A stretch of DNA of 64,000 nucleotides from Nomia melanderi (lineage: Eukaryota > Arthropoda > Insecta > Hymenoptera > Halictidae): positions 1,240,001 to 1,304,000 of the forward strand of contig NC_135000.1 of assembly GCF_051020985.1 (NCBI RefSeq), written 5' to 3'. Below, one piece after another: positions 1-11,689 of this stretch (within the stretch, counting starts at the first letter, position 1; each line of letters begins with the position of its first letter). Both the position numbers and the translations under genes were made by a program. Below the pieces are notes generated by a model. It was not told the DNA's origin. It saw only the letters and a list, made by a program, of their open reading frames with translations, and did no database searches.

Positions 1-1698
1 CGTCAGCCAAAAATACAGAAAAGAAAGAAAGATAGAAAAAGAAAGAAGGAAAATAAAACGTTCGTGCACAAAACGGGGTTCAGAGGGTGGGCTGGGGAGG
101 GGGGAAAGGGGGGGTAGGGGGTGGGTTGGGGGGAAAGAAGAAAGCAGAAAAGATCTGTCTCACGGAATGGCAAACGATTATTATTACGATTCTAACTAAC
201 GAATTACTTACTATTATTGATAATCGGTATTATTATTATTAAATAACACACACGTAATATTATATAAACGGTATACATACATTATAGATGATCGAGATTA
301 TATAGCTGAATAATATTAAACGGGAAACATGGCGGGCGATTAATGGTCGGCGCTGAAACTAACGCGGGGAACGGGCGGCTCGTGTCCCGAGCCGTTCTTT
401 TTTTTAGAAGATAATTTTCGAGCTCGTAGAGTGTTTCACGGTTTCCTCGGGTAATCGACGAGGGAAACGTGAAAACGCAAGAAAATCGGAATAAAGAGGA
501 ACAGAAACAGAAATGGGGGAAACGAGAGAAGGTCGATCGTACCGGAGAAGTCGCTTGAATGCCAAAGACCGCCTCGAGGTGTGTTCAGTTTTAATCCTTG
601 TACAGACGTACGGTATTTAATAATTCGTCGGGAGGAGAAAAAAAAAGAGGAGAAAGAAACACGACGAAATACCTTTTTTTTTCCGTTCGACCCTGTCTCG
701 ACGGATCTCGGGCGCAACAAGCAGCGGTCGGTTCCCTCGAGAAACTTCATTTCCCTTCCGGCGAACCGAACGACACCGCAGGAACGCGTTTCTCGTCCTT
801 TCTGTACAGAGGCAAACGATCGAGGGGAAAACAGGGAGGAGGCTCTTCCTGAACGGAGGACGCGCCGGTGGAGATAGAAGTGGGATGGGGCCGGACGAGG
901 AATAGAAACTACACGACCACAATTTTAAAACGCATAGATTTTGATATATACGTAAAGTACGCCTTTCAGAAGTTCGCTGGTTATTTGGAAGCTAAAACTG
1001 CACCGAGCGAAGCTGAATTTTCTCGCTGTGTTGAGCACTGTAGGGAGGAGGATGGCACACTTTTTGGGTTAACTTCTTTTTAGGTTAGAATCCCTTGCCT
1101 TACGGTTTGTTCCGATTCGAGGGTTACTACTTGCGCTATTTATTTCTTCTTTGTGGGTACAGTTGTTACGAAGAAGAGTGTTGCAGGTTTAATTACGTTC
1201 GTTTGTGAAAATAAGAAAATTAATTTGGTTACGAGACGACAGGTTTAGAAAGTGATCTAATCGAATTGTGAAGAGAAGCTGTAGAGTTATACGAAGTATT
1301 AAAAGATAGAACATTTAACTGACAATAATGTATGAAGTCATTTCCAGTCAAGGGGTTGAACGAACTATTACGTCGTGAATATCATTGATACCTAAGGGAA
1401 AATGAAATATGTTTATGAAAACGAATACATGTGGGAAGAATAGTTGGATAGGTCGCTGTGCAGGATTCAGGGTATCACTAGAAACGATTGAAAAGATAAA
1501 TATTTGATCATTCATTATGAGATCGGGCCATCTCACCCGAAATTACTCTAAATTATAATTGTTTTCAGGTACTTAACCCCGTTGTTTATTATGACGGGTC
1601 TAATTTGTTATTCTGGCAAAAATTGTATTATTGTAGCTATATATATATATATATATTTATATATATAATAATTATTATTATTAGTATTATTTTCTATT
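1..1698. other. Gene-free left edge
   Basis: I see no supportable gene here. The block starts with a purine-rich run and a G-rich patch at about 84-132, then an AT-rich stretch, a GC-richer stretch (about 330-900) with several overlapping short open frames, and a TA/TTA microsatellite at about 1640-1690. None of the open frames resembles a protein I know. A short conceptual peptide at about 946-1010 resembles one on the minus strand at about 4352-4410 (see findings), so this part is probably repeat-derived. Confidence 0.5.
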
Positions 1699-1825
1699 CT
1701 TTCAACTCTTCAAAACTACCGAGCAATTGTAGTTACTTTTTTCCAATTTCTTATAAAAATTAGAACAATACGTTCCTTCACATTCGAAGAGTCTGCTAGC
1801 TTTGTATCTGTGCAAATACACAAGT

Positions 1826-2067
1826 TTAACCCTTTGCACTTGAGAGGTGACTCTCACTCACCATTTGATTTGGTATACCAAAATTATAAAATTTTACATA
1901 CAATATTAAACTTGATATAATTTATAAATATGTGAAATATATAAACGATGACTTTATTTCTTAACTTATATATGTTCTATCATTCAGTTCGTCCAAAAAA
2001 ATGTCACCTATAACTCATTGGAAAATGTTAAATATTTCTAGTCAAAGATCCCAGTGCACAGGGTTAA
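1826..2067. mobile_element. Family A TTAA element, nested
   Basis: It starts TTAACCCTTTGCACTTGAG and ends AGTGCACAGGGTTAA, so the two ends are inverted copies bounded by TTAA. It is 242 bp long, AT-rich inside, and has no open frame of note. It interrupts the family B copy at 1702-2409. Confidence 0.75.
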
Positions 2068-2099
2068 TTTCAAATCTTTCGCAAAAACGCCTTTATAGT

Positions 2100-2346
2100 T
2101 TAACACGTTCCGTGCCACGTGTACCATTTGTGGTACACGCCTAATTTTTCTGAGGAAATATTTTTTGTGAAACACGTGCAAATAATAGCAGCACACGTTG
2201 CGAAACAGCGAAAACGTGAAGAAATAATATCAAAATATACATAAAAGTCACCAAAAACTTGAATGTAACTTAATATTTCATTTAAAAAATCAGTGCACTC
2301 ATAAGCAAGATATAACCGAAATTTCCGGTGGCACGGAATGTGTTGA
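2100..2346. mobile_element. Family C TTAA element, nested
   Basis: The left end is TTAACACGTTCCGTGCCACG and the right end GGCACGGAATGTGTTGA. A strong hairpin lies just inside the left end at 2119-2138, with GTGTACCA arms around TTTG. This is the second insertion into the family B copy at 1702-2409. Confidence 0.75.
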
Positions 2347-2409
2347 ACACTTGCAAAATAAAAATTCTGAAGTGGGTCAGTTTGACTGGTCCGGTAGTTC
2401 TAATGTTCA

Positions 2410-3067
2410 GTAGCCGAGTTTGATTCTGAGACTACAAGTTCAACTATTAACACCTTAATTATTTAATTTTCTCGATAAACAATATTATGTTGCTATTCAA
2501 TTCCTAGTAACAAAAGCTTTTTGTTTTTTAGAAGAAAACAAACCGTTTTCCTGAGTTTAAAGAAATCAGTAAGATTCATTTGTTTTCAAAGTTTTATATT
2601 ATTAATTGAATTGATTCTGTAAAACTTCTGCTTTTTTGTTTAATGCTTTTGTAATTTATTGATGTATAAAACTTGGCCCTCTGATTCTAAAAATGAGGTA
2701 AAAGGGAAAAGAACATTTTTCGATGAACATTCGTATTCCTAGAAACCATTGAATTGTGTTTTCTCGATCTATTCGTTTTTTCAATGTCCATAATCACCTC
2801 GATAATTTAAAAAATATAATGAAATATCCATCAAAATATACACAGAGATATATACACACACGTGAACCTGTATGTGAGTTTTAATTTATTACTACACAGT
2901 CCACGTGCAATTTATAATCATTGAATCACAGATCCTTAATTTCTTAATACTTAATAAGTTTCGTTTATAATCTTGATTAGTTACGTGTAACCGTATTGAC
3001 GAATAGCAAATAAGTATCGAAAATGAGATGAGAACAGTTGAAAACTGATCAATTTGAGCTGTATTCT
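2410..3067. other. AT-rich gene-free stretch
   Basis: No gene is visible. Around 2975-3025 the sequence matches part of the duplicated block upstream of Indy at about 45142-45192, so at least some of it is a dispersed repeat. Confidence 0.5.
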
Positions 3068-3251
3068 TTAACCCCTTGCCCTATAATATCGTGTCAGGCT
3101 CACGATGAAAATTTTAAACGAAATTCACCAAATCTAATTAATCTAATTTTTCTATTATTAATATAAGTGGAATATTACTGGTCTATTATCGATCTTTAAT
3201 CTGTACAACAGACGTAGACACAGAATAAGCATCGATTCTTTTGTTTTTCCA
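3068..3251. mobile_element. Family E element, left part
   Basis: It begins TTAACCCCTTGCCCTATAA, the family E terminus, and is followed by the inner hairpin ATCGTG...CACGAT at about 3088-3105. No matching right end was found before the next element, so this is a truncated or interrupted copy. Confidence 0.5.
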
Positions 3252-3530
3252 CTAAATTATTAGCCTTTTAACTGGGTGTTCTCCAAATGACTAGAAACGA
3301 ATTCAATGAATATAATAAACATTGGATAACTATACACTTCAATATACCATGGTTCGTATTAGTACGAATATTCTGATTTGATAACGCACGATTATTTATC
3401 GAATGAACACGAAAATGAAGAGCTATTGAGAAATTAAAGTAAACTTGAATTGAGCCGTTTTGTCTAAAATGGTAAAAGTCCATGCTTTCAAACATTGAGA
3501 TATTTGAGGGTTGTGTTTGAATCAACTTAA
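3252..3530. mobile_element. Family F element, partial
   Basis: The sequence CCTTTTAACTGGGTGTTCTC and the following AACGAATTCAATGAATA match the left part of the longer family F element at 11973 in the same orientation. The right end is not recognisable. Confidence 0.5.
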
Positions 3531-3706
3531 AAATATTGGCAAAGATTAATCAACTCGGGTAATATTTATAAAACCATAAACTTGTTAAGTTTTATTATGC
3601 AATAATAATCGGTAAAACTGTTAAAGAGAATAAACGATTTTTTTGCTACAAATAGACTTATTCCACTTTCAAAGAAAACATTTTTACGATAATATTTCAC
3701 AGTTGA

Positions 3707-3850
3707 ACTTCTTTTGATTAATCTATGAAGATATCGTACGTCATTGTTGTGTAATTATAAATATGAAAAGAGGATATCTATATCTCACTAAACTACCATT
3801 ATTTTATTTTTTTCCAAAAATGAACTTATACCGTTTAAAAAAACGGCGCA
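3707..3850. repeat. Dispersed repeat matching 50265-50395
   Basis: A stretch with GATATCGTACGTCATTG, AAACTACCATTA and TTTTTTTCCAAAAATG recurs, diverged, at about 50265-50395 in the same order. It is AT-rich and non-coding, with no clear termini. Confidence 0.55.
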
Positions 3851-3874
3851 GTGATATGAGATTAAGAAGAGATA

Positions 3875-4105
3875 TTAACACGTTGACTGTCGTGGGGGTC
3901 ATCGGTGAGCCCCGATCAAATCGAATTATTATAATTCAGTCAATTAAACGATCATTATTTTTAAATATCTTTATATTACAAATAATGCTATCTAATGCGG
4001 TGACATTTGGCAAGATAAACGTGCAATAACAATGAAACGATTCAATGAATTGTTTTCATTTTGTGCATTTTGCTATGTGAAATCGTGCAGCATTCAACGT
4101 GTTAA
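3875..4105. mobile_element. Family L TTAA element
   Basis: It runs from TTAACACGTTGACTGTCG to CATTCAACGTGTTAA, 231 bp. Directly inside the left end is a GC-rich imperfect palindrome (GGGGGTCATCGGTGAGCCCC). The copy at 52236 carries the perfect version of this palindrome. Confidence 0.7.
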
Positions 4106-4776
4106 AATTATTTAAGATTGATATATTAAAATTAATCCCCAGTTAACAGGTTAACTATAAAGTAATTTTATCAAGCATATAACCATGGAAGAAATCATAG
4201 GATAAGGGATTAAGAACTCTTCTCCTGAGCAACAAAGACCACACGTATATTTTACTTTACATCCAAATAAAAGACCTCCACTGTGAATCAAATCATAGGA
4301 GTTGTTTTAGAAGAAATCAGGAGAAAGGAGAGCACGTCTCCTTTTATCATTGTGTAGTTTTAGCTTGTAGATATCCGGCTAACTTCTCAAAGGCATATGA
4401 TACCCTATGTTCTAACTGGATGTCGCGCGACGACAAAATAGCTGTCGTATGGAACAAAACCAAGATCTTTGACGAACAAATGAAAAATGACAATGCGACG
4501 TCGTATTTATCGGTCACCCCGTGTAGAATTGCAACTAGTTTACTTTTTACCAAACTACACGTACGACAGATAATCAATAATTGATCGATTGCAACGGACA
4601 AATATGCAGTTACATGAAATTGTTGATTTTCGAAGTGCCAAGTCGACCTCTTTCATTGTTCCATCGTTCAGTCGTGCAATATCTTCGAGTTAGATTCATA
4701 AGCGTTTTGGCCTGTAACGTACAGTTACGTAGAGTTACAGAAAGTTTTACAGTTTAGATTTGTTCAGTTTCACAAT
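4106..4776. other. Gene-free stretch
   Basis: I see no gene. A minus-strand open frame around 4352-4600 ends in a peptide resembling the conceptual one at 946-1010, and no other coding signal accompanies it. Confidence 0.45.
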
Positions 4777-5023
4777 TTAACCCCTTGCACTCGGAAGTTT
4801 TTCTCTTGAAATATTTTAACATTTTCTGATGAAATAAAGATGATATTTTGTGAAACCAACTCAAAGAGAAATCGCACGTGCATTGAGGAATAAAGCTATT
4901 TTACTTGCATATTTCTCAAATTGATGCGTTGTACAAGGTGTAATATTAAATATCAAATTTTGTAGTTTTACCGTATGAAATCAGGTGGTGAGTGAGAATC
5001 ACGTCTCGAGTGCAAAGGGTTGA
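4777..5023. mobile_element. Family A TTAA element
   Basis: The left end TTAACCCCTTGCACTCGG pairs with the right end CTCGAGTGCAAAGGGTTGA. The right TTAA has mutated to TTGA. The subterminal GGTGAGTGAGAATCAC partly folds back on itself, as in other family A copies. Confidence 0.7.
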
Positions 5024-5076
5024 ACTGTAGGGGTTCGACCGAGTGTTCACACAGAATTTAGTAATTCCTTGTCAGA

Positions 5077-5886
5077 TGTCCGTAGTAACCGATTTCAATA
5101 AAACCATTGAATACTGCAGAGAATGCACATTATGAACAACTTGTTCCTTCGAAAAAATTGTCGCTGACATTTAGTTCCCGAGATAATCGCGGAAAACTTT
5201 TGCTACCACTACATTGAATTCTATATACGCGAGCGCGTCCGTGAAACAACACAAGCATAACTGCGCTGATCGTCGTTTTTTCGGATTTCACATCGGTGCA
5301 CTTCGTTATAAAAATTTCGACTCGATCGTGGCAATTTCATACCTTTCTTCGTACATATAGAACTAAATTTCACTCAGATAATTGATATCGATATAGGTAG
5401 GACTAGTTTTTTGGGGACGATGGAGTGGAAACGCATTTACTGTATAATTGCCCAAAATTCTTTTCAATATTAACCCTTTGCACTCGAAAGTTTTTTGCTA
5501 CAAATATTCAACGCTCTTTGATAAAATATAGACGATGCTTGTTGCGACTAATGTAAATAATTTAACCGATAAATTAAGGGACAAAAGTAATTTACTTTGA
5601 TATTTCACATAATGATGCGTTTACAAAGTTTAGTATTAAACATCAAACCAAGTGGTGACAGAGTCACCTCCCGAGTGCAAAGGATTAAATAACTTTTGTC
5701 GAGAAGAGTACTCGTAACCTGAGAAGATCGAAGGCTAAATAATGCAAGCCAAAGCAACTGTGCTTGTGTTCATCTCGCATGTGAGATGCGAAACGACATG
5801 TGCGACATTTTTTCCAAAAGAAAAATGTGCATTTCTTGCAGTATTCAGTGGTTCCATTGAAATCGGTTATTACGAACATCTGACAG
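5077..5886. repeat. Inverted repeat pair with about 60-bp arms
   Basis: The arm at about 5077-5137 (GTAACCGATTTCAATAAAAC ... GAATACTGCAGAGAATGCAC) is the reverse complement of 5821-5886 with scattered mismatches. About 680 bp lie between the arms, including a family A element. It may be an old foldback element or two oppositely oriented copies of one dispersed repeat. Confidence 0.6.
5470..5688. mobile_element. Family A TTAA element
   Basis: TTAACCCTTTGCACTCGAAAG at the left and CCGAGTGCAAAGGATTAA at the right bound 219 bp. The copy sits between the arms of the inverted repeat at 5077-5886. Confidence 0.75.
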
Positions 5887-5888
5887 AC

Positions 5889-6587
5889 TATTAACTTCAG
5901 ATTTCATGAGTTTTACAGTTCACAACATAGAGGTTCGACTGTGTATTGCCACAGAATTGAACAAAATACTTGTTCATTATACGACAGCGATTTGGTGTTC
6001 GCGCGATGTCCAATCAGTGCATAGCCACACACGTGTACGCGCGTCGCGAATGACGAGAGGAGGCCGAAACTCCGCAACGGAGAATGATAAGCAAGGTGTA
6101 AATAACGATTCACAACGATAGGGCGAAGAACAGAGATAGGGGAAGGGTAGGGCGAGCGATTTTTCGCGGGGAGGATCATCCTCGTCGGGAGACGACGTGA
6201 ATGGGCATTCGTGGAGCGCCGGCTGATGCCGGGCCACCCACTGTTTTGAAGGCGCAACGATCGACCGTTGCTGTTTGTTTTGTCGTGCGTGTAGAACACC
6301 TTCCTGACAAAGACACCGACTCGATCAAACGTAGTTTCAATAAAGGTTCATTGGAAAAAAATCCCTCTCGTCGTGACAATTACATGACAACCACCCTCGC
6401 GAAGAGCTGATCGTCCGATCGCGTGAATCACGCGGTTCGATGCTGGACTAGTTTGAAAGCGGTGCAAGTCCTTTTCTTATATCTCGAATAGACGTTTATT
6501 GCAGAAACAGTTCTCTCGGGGATTAACTGGGTTACTGTCTTTCCACGATGAAGTTTTGATTAATCAAGATTTTTTAATAATACGATT
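5889..6587. other. Gene-free, locally GC-richer stretch
   Basis: Overlapping short open frames on both strands (about 5906-6410) come from a GC-richer patch. They have no recognisable domains, no splice-supported continuation and no homologue I know. I do not call a gene. Confidence 0.5.
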
Positions 6588-6990
6588 ACTGATTATTACT
6601 ACATTTTTGAATGGTTCAATTAGTAAGTACTACAGTTTTTGATAGTTTAACTACTAAGTTCTACATTTTTTAACACTGGAACTACTAAGTATTAAATTCT
6701 TTGACACTGGAATTTTCAAGTACTACAGTTTCTGACACTAGTACTACTAAGTACTAAATTTTCTAGTACTGGAACTACTAAGCATTCAATTTTTTAATAC
6801 TGCAACTACTAAGTACTACATTCTCTGACACTGGAACTACTAAGTACTAGATTTTCTAATGCTGCAACAACCAAACACTGAATTTTCTAACAGTACATCT
6901 ACTAAGCATTAAATTTTCTAACACCAGCACTACTAAGTTCTAAATTTTCTATTACTAGAACTACCAATCACTGAAATTTCAAACACTAGA
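6588..6990. repeat. 31-bp minisatellite, about 13 units
   Basis: Units such as GGAACTACTAAGTACTAGAT followed by TTTCTAATGCT repeat at a 31-bp spacing with moderate divergence. The core ACACTGGAACTACTAAG resembles the family B terminus (ACACTAGAACTACC), which suggests the array grew from an element end. Confidence 0.8.
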
Positions 6991-7473
6991 ATTCTTCGAA
7001 TATTTAATAATTCATTTTACGTATTACTAAATCAACTTCACCACTAATTTTAAAGAACAATCCTCTTCTCTTCAACAATTATAGGTAATTCCAACACCAC
7101 TTAATGGTTCTATCATTAAGAGATCAACTATAAATCTGTTATGAACGAAGAATTTGCATTTTCTCAATTTTCCAAAAGACAGGTTTACACCGCTTGCAAA
7201 ATGGACGAGTCCGATGCGTCGTGTTTTATTCGAACGGCGCGTACGCCTTTCTTCTCGCGGCCGATTACCCCGACGATCGGTTTTCCGCGTACGCCGGGAA
7301 ACTCGCCGTTATCGGCGACTTTTGTTCGGACCCGGCTTCATTGAAGGAAGGATGAATGCGTCGCGTCGTCGCGAGTCGGGTTTATCGCTTCCCTCTGCCC
7401 GGAGGCGATTGTTCGAACTTCGCTGCCTCGGCCGGCAGCGATTATCAATCCACTCGCGGATTCTGCCGCGTTG

Positions 7474-7852
7474 TTAACCAGTTAGCTGTTTTTGACGAGT
7501 ATATTCGTCTTGAAGAAGGGGCAAGGTTTTGTGTTATGACGAGTATATTCGTCATGAAGAAATGGCAAGGTTTTATGTTGTGATGAGCATACTCGTCATG
7601 AAGAAATGACAAGGTTTCATGTTGTGACGAGTATACTCGTCATGAAGAAATTGCAACGTTCTATGTTGTGACAAGTATACTCGTCATGACGAAGTTGCTA
7701 AGTTTTGTGTTGTGACGAGTATATTCGTCATGAAGAAATTGCAAGGTTTTGTATTGTGACAAGTATACCCCTCAAAAACAGCTATAACTTACTTCTTGCG
7801 ACACATTTTAAATACACGATTTTCAAAAAAGTCGCAACAGCTAACTGGTTAA
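7474..7852. mobile_element. Family G TTAA element with internal satellite
   Basis: The element runs from TTAACCAGTTAGCTGTT to AACAGCTAACTGGTTAA, a perfect 17-bp inverted terminus including TTAA. Nearly the whole interior is a tandem array of 44-bp units. It is 379 bp long and has no coding capacity of its own. Confidence 0.8.
7494..7770. repeat. 44-bp tandem array with embedded palindromes
   Basis: About 6.3 units start at 7494, 7538, 7582, 7627, 7671 and 7715. Most carry the palindrome TGACGAGTATACTCGTCA or a one- or two-base variant, followed by TGAAGAAATTGCAAGGTTTT. Each unit could extrude an 8-9 bp stem. Confidence 0.85.
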
Positions 7853-7929
7853 AGAGGGAAGATAATGCGCAGGTTAATAACATTTCTCACCAATTTCCAT
7901 GATTTTTAACCTTCCTTGGACGAGAACTT

Positions 7930-8345
7930 TTAACCTTTTAACTGGGAATGACGAGTGAACACGCCATCCAATTTCAATTTCATTTCTCAGTAGTTCTTCG
8001 GTTTCGTGCAATATCGAAGTGAATCATCGTACAATATTCACTGCACTAAGTGAGACTCGTGATGAAGATTTCTGGGTTAATTTAAAGAACTCAATGTTGT
8101 TCATTGTCTATGATTCAAATCAAAAAACTATTTTGCTGTTGTCAATCCATTATCTTCAAAGTAAATTTACACTGATAGTGCAAAATATTAATAATAATTT
8201 TCCTGCGTTTCTTCTAAATTATCGATAATAAAATGTTACGCGATCTTAATAACGAAAGTAAATACCGTAAGGGGTTAATTTAATTCGCTTCGAGTTGTGG
8301 TTTCACGAATGATCATACTTGGAAGATATACAGTTAAAAGGTTAA
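7930..8345. mobile_element. Family F TTAA element
   Basis: TTAACCTTTTAACTGGGAATG at the left and ACAGTTAAAAGGTTAA at the right bound 416 bp. The short open frame inside (about 8019-8228) has no recognisable product. Confidence 0.6.
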
Positions 8346-8709
8346 AGTATCCGCTGAAACTCCAAATACTAAGGAAAAAGTTCTTTGAATAATTAAATTA
8401 TTTTTCTTAACATTCGCCCTTGAAGGGTTAAATGTGTCGCAGAAATCGATATTTTGAATAAGTCTTTTCTCTTACGAAAATGTTGGACACTTTCAGTTTC
8501 TGAGATATTTGTGAAAAAGTGTTGATACTAGCATAGTGAATTTTATCAGTATGTGTATATTTGTGACACTACAGTCCTGTAGGACTGCGATATCACTTAT
8601 CACTGGTTGCGGCTTGAGTGTGCCTGGTTTATATCTGTTATAAAAAGGATGTTTTCTTTTAGTATCGCCGTGTTTGGTAGGAGATTCTTTTCATGTTGCT
8701 TTTTACTGT

Positions 8710-9230
8710 GTATAGGCTGTTTCCAAAATTGTGATACAACCAGAAAGCAATTATTTTACGTAAAATGTTAAATAGAGAATATAGAATGACATCTTTCCAA
8801 ATAGTACTTTTCTATCATATATTTTCTATTATATATCTTCAAATAATACTTTTCAATTATATATCTTCAAGTAATACTTTTCAATTGTATATCTTCAAGT
8901 AATACTTTTCAATTGTATATCTTCAAGTAATACTTTTCAATTATATATCTTCAAGTAATACTCGAATAATACTTCGCAATAGAAATCACATAACATATCT
9001 ATCTATGACTTACTGTTTCCACTTACAAATATCAATGCGTGTTGACATTATAAACTTCTTAATTGTAACTTTTAATCATTTTAATTTTAAACGTGTTGAT
9101 AATAAACTTTCGAAGTTGATTATCTCGTAACTGAATCTTCCTATAAAATACTATTGTTCTATGTTTGACTTACTTTTTTATAATAGATACATTCTTTATC
9201 CGGTTCTACGATTTTGGAAACACCCTATAC
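8710..9230. mobile_element. DNA-transposon-like element with GTATAGGGTGTTTCC ends
   Basis: The left end GTATAGGCTGTTTCCAAAAT is inverted at the right end as ATTTTGGAAACACCCTATAC, giving termini of about 25-28 bp. The interior is non-coding and includes a 28-bp tandem array. The TA-bordered ends and GGGTGTTTCC-like termini suggest a Tc1/mariner-type non-autonomous element; that assignment is an inference. Confidence 0.65.
8828..8965. repeat. 28-bp tandem array, about 5 units
   Basis: Units of ATATCTTCAAGTAATACTTT plus TCAATTGT repeat nearly perfectly. They lie inside the element at 8710-9230 and resemble the 27-bp array at 23345-23560. Confidence 0.85.
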
Positions 9231-9534
9231 AGGAATAATTTTCCTTCAAATGACAGAGATTGATACCGGTGAAGCTAGTTTTCGTTTCACGATTTTATTT
9301 TAAAATTGTCAAAAGTCCTGCCAGTTTGGACTCAGCGATTTTTTACAAACATCTCGTAAACAGAAAAAGTCCACCATTCTCGCAGGAACAAAAAATCGTT
9401 CGAAATGTCAATCTCAAAAACATATTTAAAAATCATGAAAATGGGTGAAGGGGTGAGTAATTAATCCACGAGTTCATCAAGAGGGATGGAAACTAGATGT
9501 GTGCGGATACTTGGAATCGAGTGTTCCGTCGAGC

Positions 9535-9960
9535 TTACAAAAAATTGGGCAGACTCGCGCGGGTACCCAAAATATAGAGATGTTCGGGCAACCCGAAAAT
9601 GTGGAGTTTGTCCAAAAATATGGGATTATCCGAAAATGTCGGGTAACTCGAAAACATAACACATGAAAGTGTCGAGTTGCTCAAAGGCATCATATTACCA
9701 GAGAACGTCGAATTATCCAAAAATATCCAATTACCCGTAAATGTTGGGTGATCCAAAAATACCCAAATAATAACGTCGGGATACCCAAAAATAGCCGACT
9801 ACCTGACAATGTCGGTTTGCCCGGGTACCCATATATTTCTGGTACCCACCACAACCCGCCCCATTCTTTTTAACCCCGACCCGAACCCGAAGTACCGGGT
9901 ACCCGTACGGACCTCTATCAGAAGCATACCCGCAAAATCGAGTCGGCAGAACGGAAAAGG
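9535..9960. repeat. Degenerate GGGTACCC/CCCGAAAATGTCGG minisatellite
   Basis: Short units mixing GGGTACCC, CCGAAAATGTCGGGTAAC and CCAAAAATA recur many times with irregular spacing of about 20-30 bp. The region grades into a block of CCCGAACCCG-type repeats around 9860-9910. Confidence 0.6.
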
Positions 9961-10272
9961 TCGGAAAGTTTGCGAAGCCGTATGCCTTATCGAAGATGTT
10001 CACGCGAGGGAAGCTTGGAGTCGCGTTGCACGAGGCCGTGCAACGGGTCACGTGTGTCTTTATCGTTCGAGTAAGTTAAAGGGGAAGGACCGGGTAGCCA
10101 GGGGGATTGGGAAGGATGCCTTTTTCTCGAAGGAGAGATCGTCTCAACCGTGGCCAAGAGAACTTTGTCGACAATCAACGGTGAATTAGGCTCGCGGTTC
10201 AAGCAAACAGAGGACAAGCTAATTGCAATCGTTTCTCGGGCGATCGTTGTAACTTATTTTTTTAAGCGCGAC
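9961..10272. other. GC-richer gene-free stretch
   Basis: Short open frames on both strands give no recognisable protein. No splice-supported exon chain was found. Confidence 0.45.
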
Positions 10273-10806
<534 letters not shown>

Positions 10807-10810
10807 TCAA

Positions 10811-11511
10811 GCTGGTAACGGGCGATCGTTTAGTGGCTAAATTTTCGCGAGCAATTTCTAATGGATCGCGGGCATCGTCGGTACAATTATACTTTTTGCC
10901 GATGCTGTAACGGTGCTCGTCGCTTGCCTAAGAGATTCTAATGTAACGTTGACGAATTAATCGAATCGACTTTCTTCCAAAAACGCGGCGCAACGCGGAA
11001 CGGTGCCCGGTGATCGCATCGAAGGGGCTCTCGGATTTCGAAACGAGCACGGTGACGTCGGGATTAACGCTTCGAGTAATTTAACTTTAGCTTCCGAGAT
11101 ACTTGTATAAGTATTTTTAGAGCTTCCTGATTTGAAGCTTCTGTCAAGTTTGGATTTAAAGAATATGCGCACGCAGCGTAGATAGACATTGGACGAATCT
11201 CAACTGTATATGAGAACATGCGATTTCGCGTGTCAAAGTTGAAACGAATATTTAGCCTTATAATCGACGCACTTCGATATGCGAATAGCATTTTTCAATG
11301 TTACGGTTATAATGTTCCAATTTCTACTGTAACAGGGTAGTCAATAAGAATCCAGTCTATTTATTATATCACAAATCATGTGTCTCGATTTTTTACTTTA
11401 TTTATGAAAGATTTAAAAAATCTCATTCCTTCTTACCAATATTCAACTATTTCTACTTTAATATTGACAAAAAGAAAACGATACGATTCGCCTCGGTCTA
11501 CCCTAAAATAT
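10811..11511. other. Gene-free stretch
   Basis: Nothing recognisable. The open frames are short and mutually overlapping on both strands. Confidence 0.45.
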
Positions 11512-11689
11512 TTCCACCCCTCGCCCTGTGATGTCTCACAACTGTGCTTGATGAAACTCTTTTACCGTCAACAATTTCTTCGGGAAAGAAAACAGATGTT
11601 TATATTCGAAATAAGTAACCAACATTTGAACTCATCGGATTCAGTTCAAAATTTTTGATCTGACACGATATCATAGTCCACGGGGTTAA
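11512..11689. mobile_element. Family E element
   Basis: The left part is CCCTCGCCCTGTGATGTC and the right end TATCATAGTCCACGGGGTTAA; both are diverged family E termini. The left TTAA is not preserved. Confidence 0.5.

Larger units (their letters stand above)
1702..2409. mobile_element. Family B TTAA element, split by two nested insertions
   Basis: The left end reads AACTCTTCAAAACTACCGAG and the right end CCGGTAGTTCTAATGTTCA; both are diverged family B termini. Removing the two inner elements (1826-2067 and 2100-2346) leaves an interior that aligns with the intact copy at 61321-61545, including the shared stretches AGAACAATA and ACTTGCAAA. This copy was therefore the first to arrive, and it has lost its exact terminal TTAA. 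Confidence 0.7.

Noticed and set aside
7494..7770. CRISPR-like repeat array
   Set aside because: The 44-bp units are head-to-tail with no unique spacers, and the DNA is from an insect.
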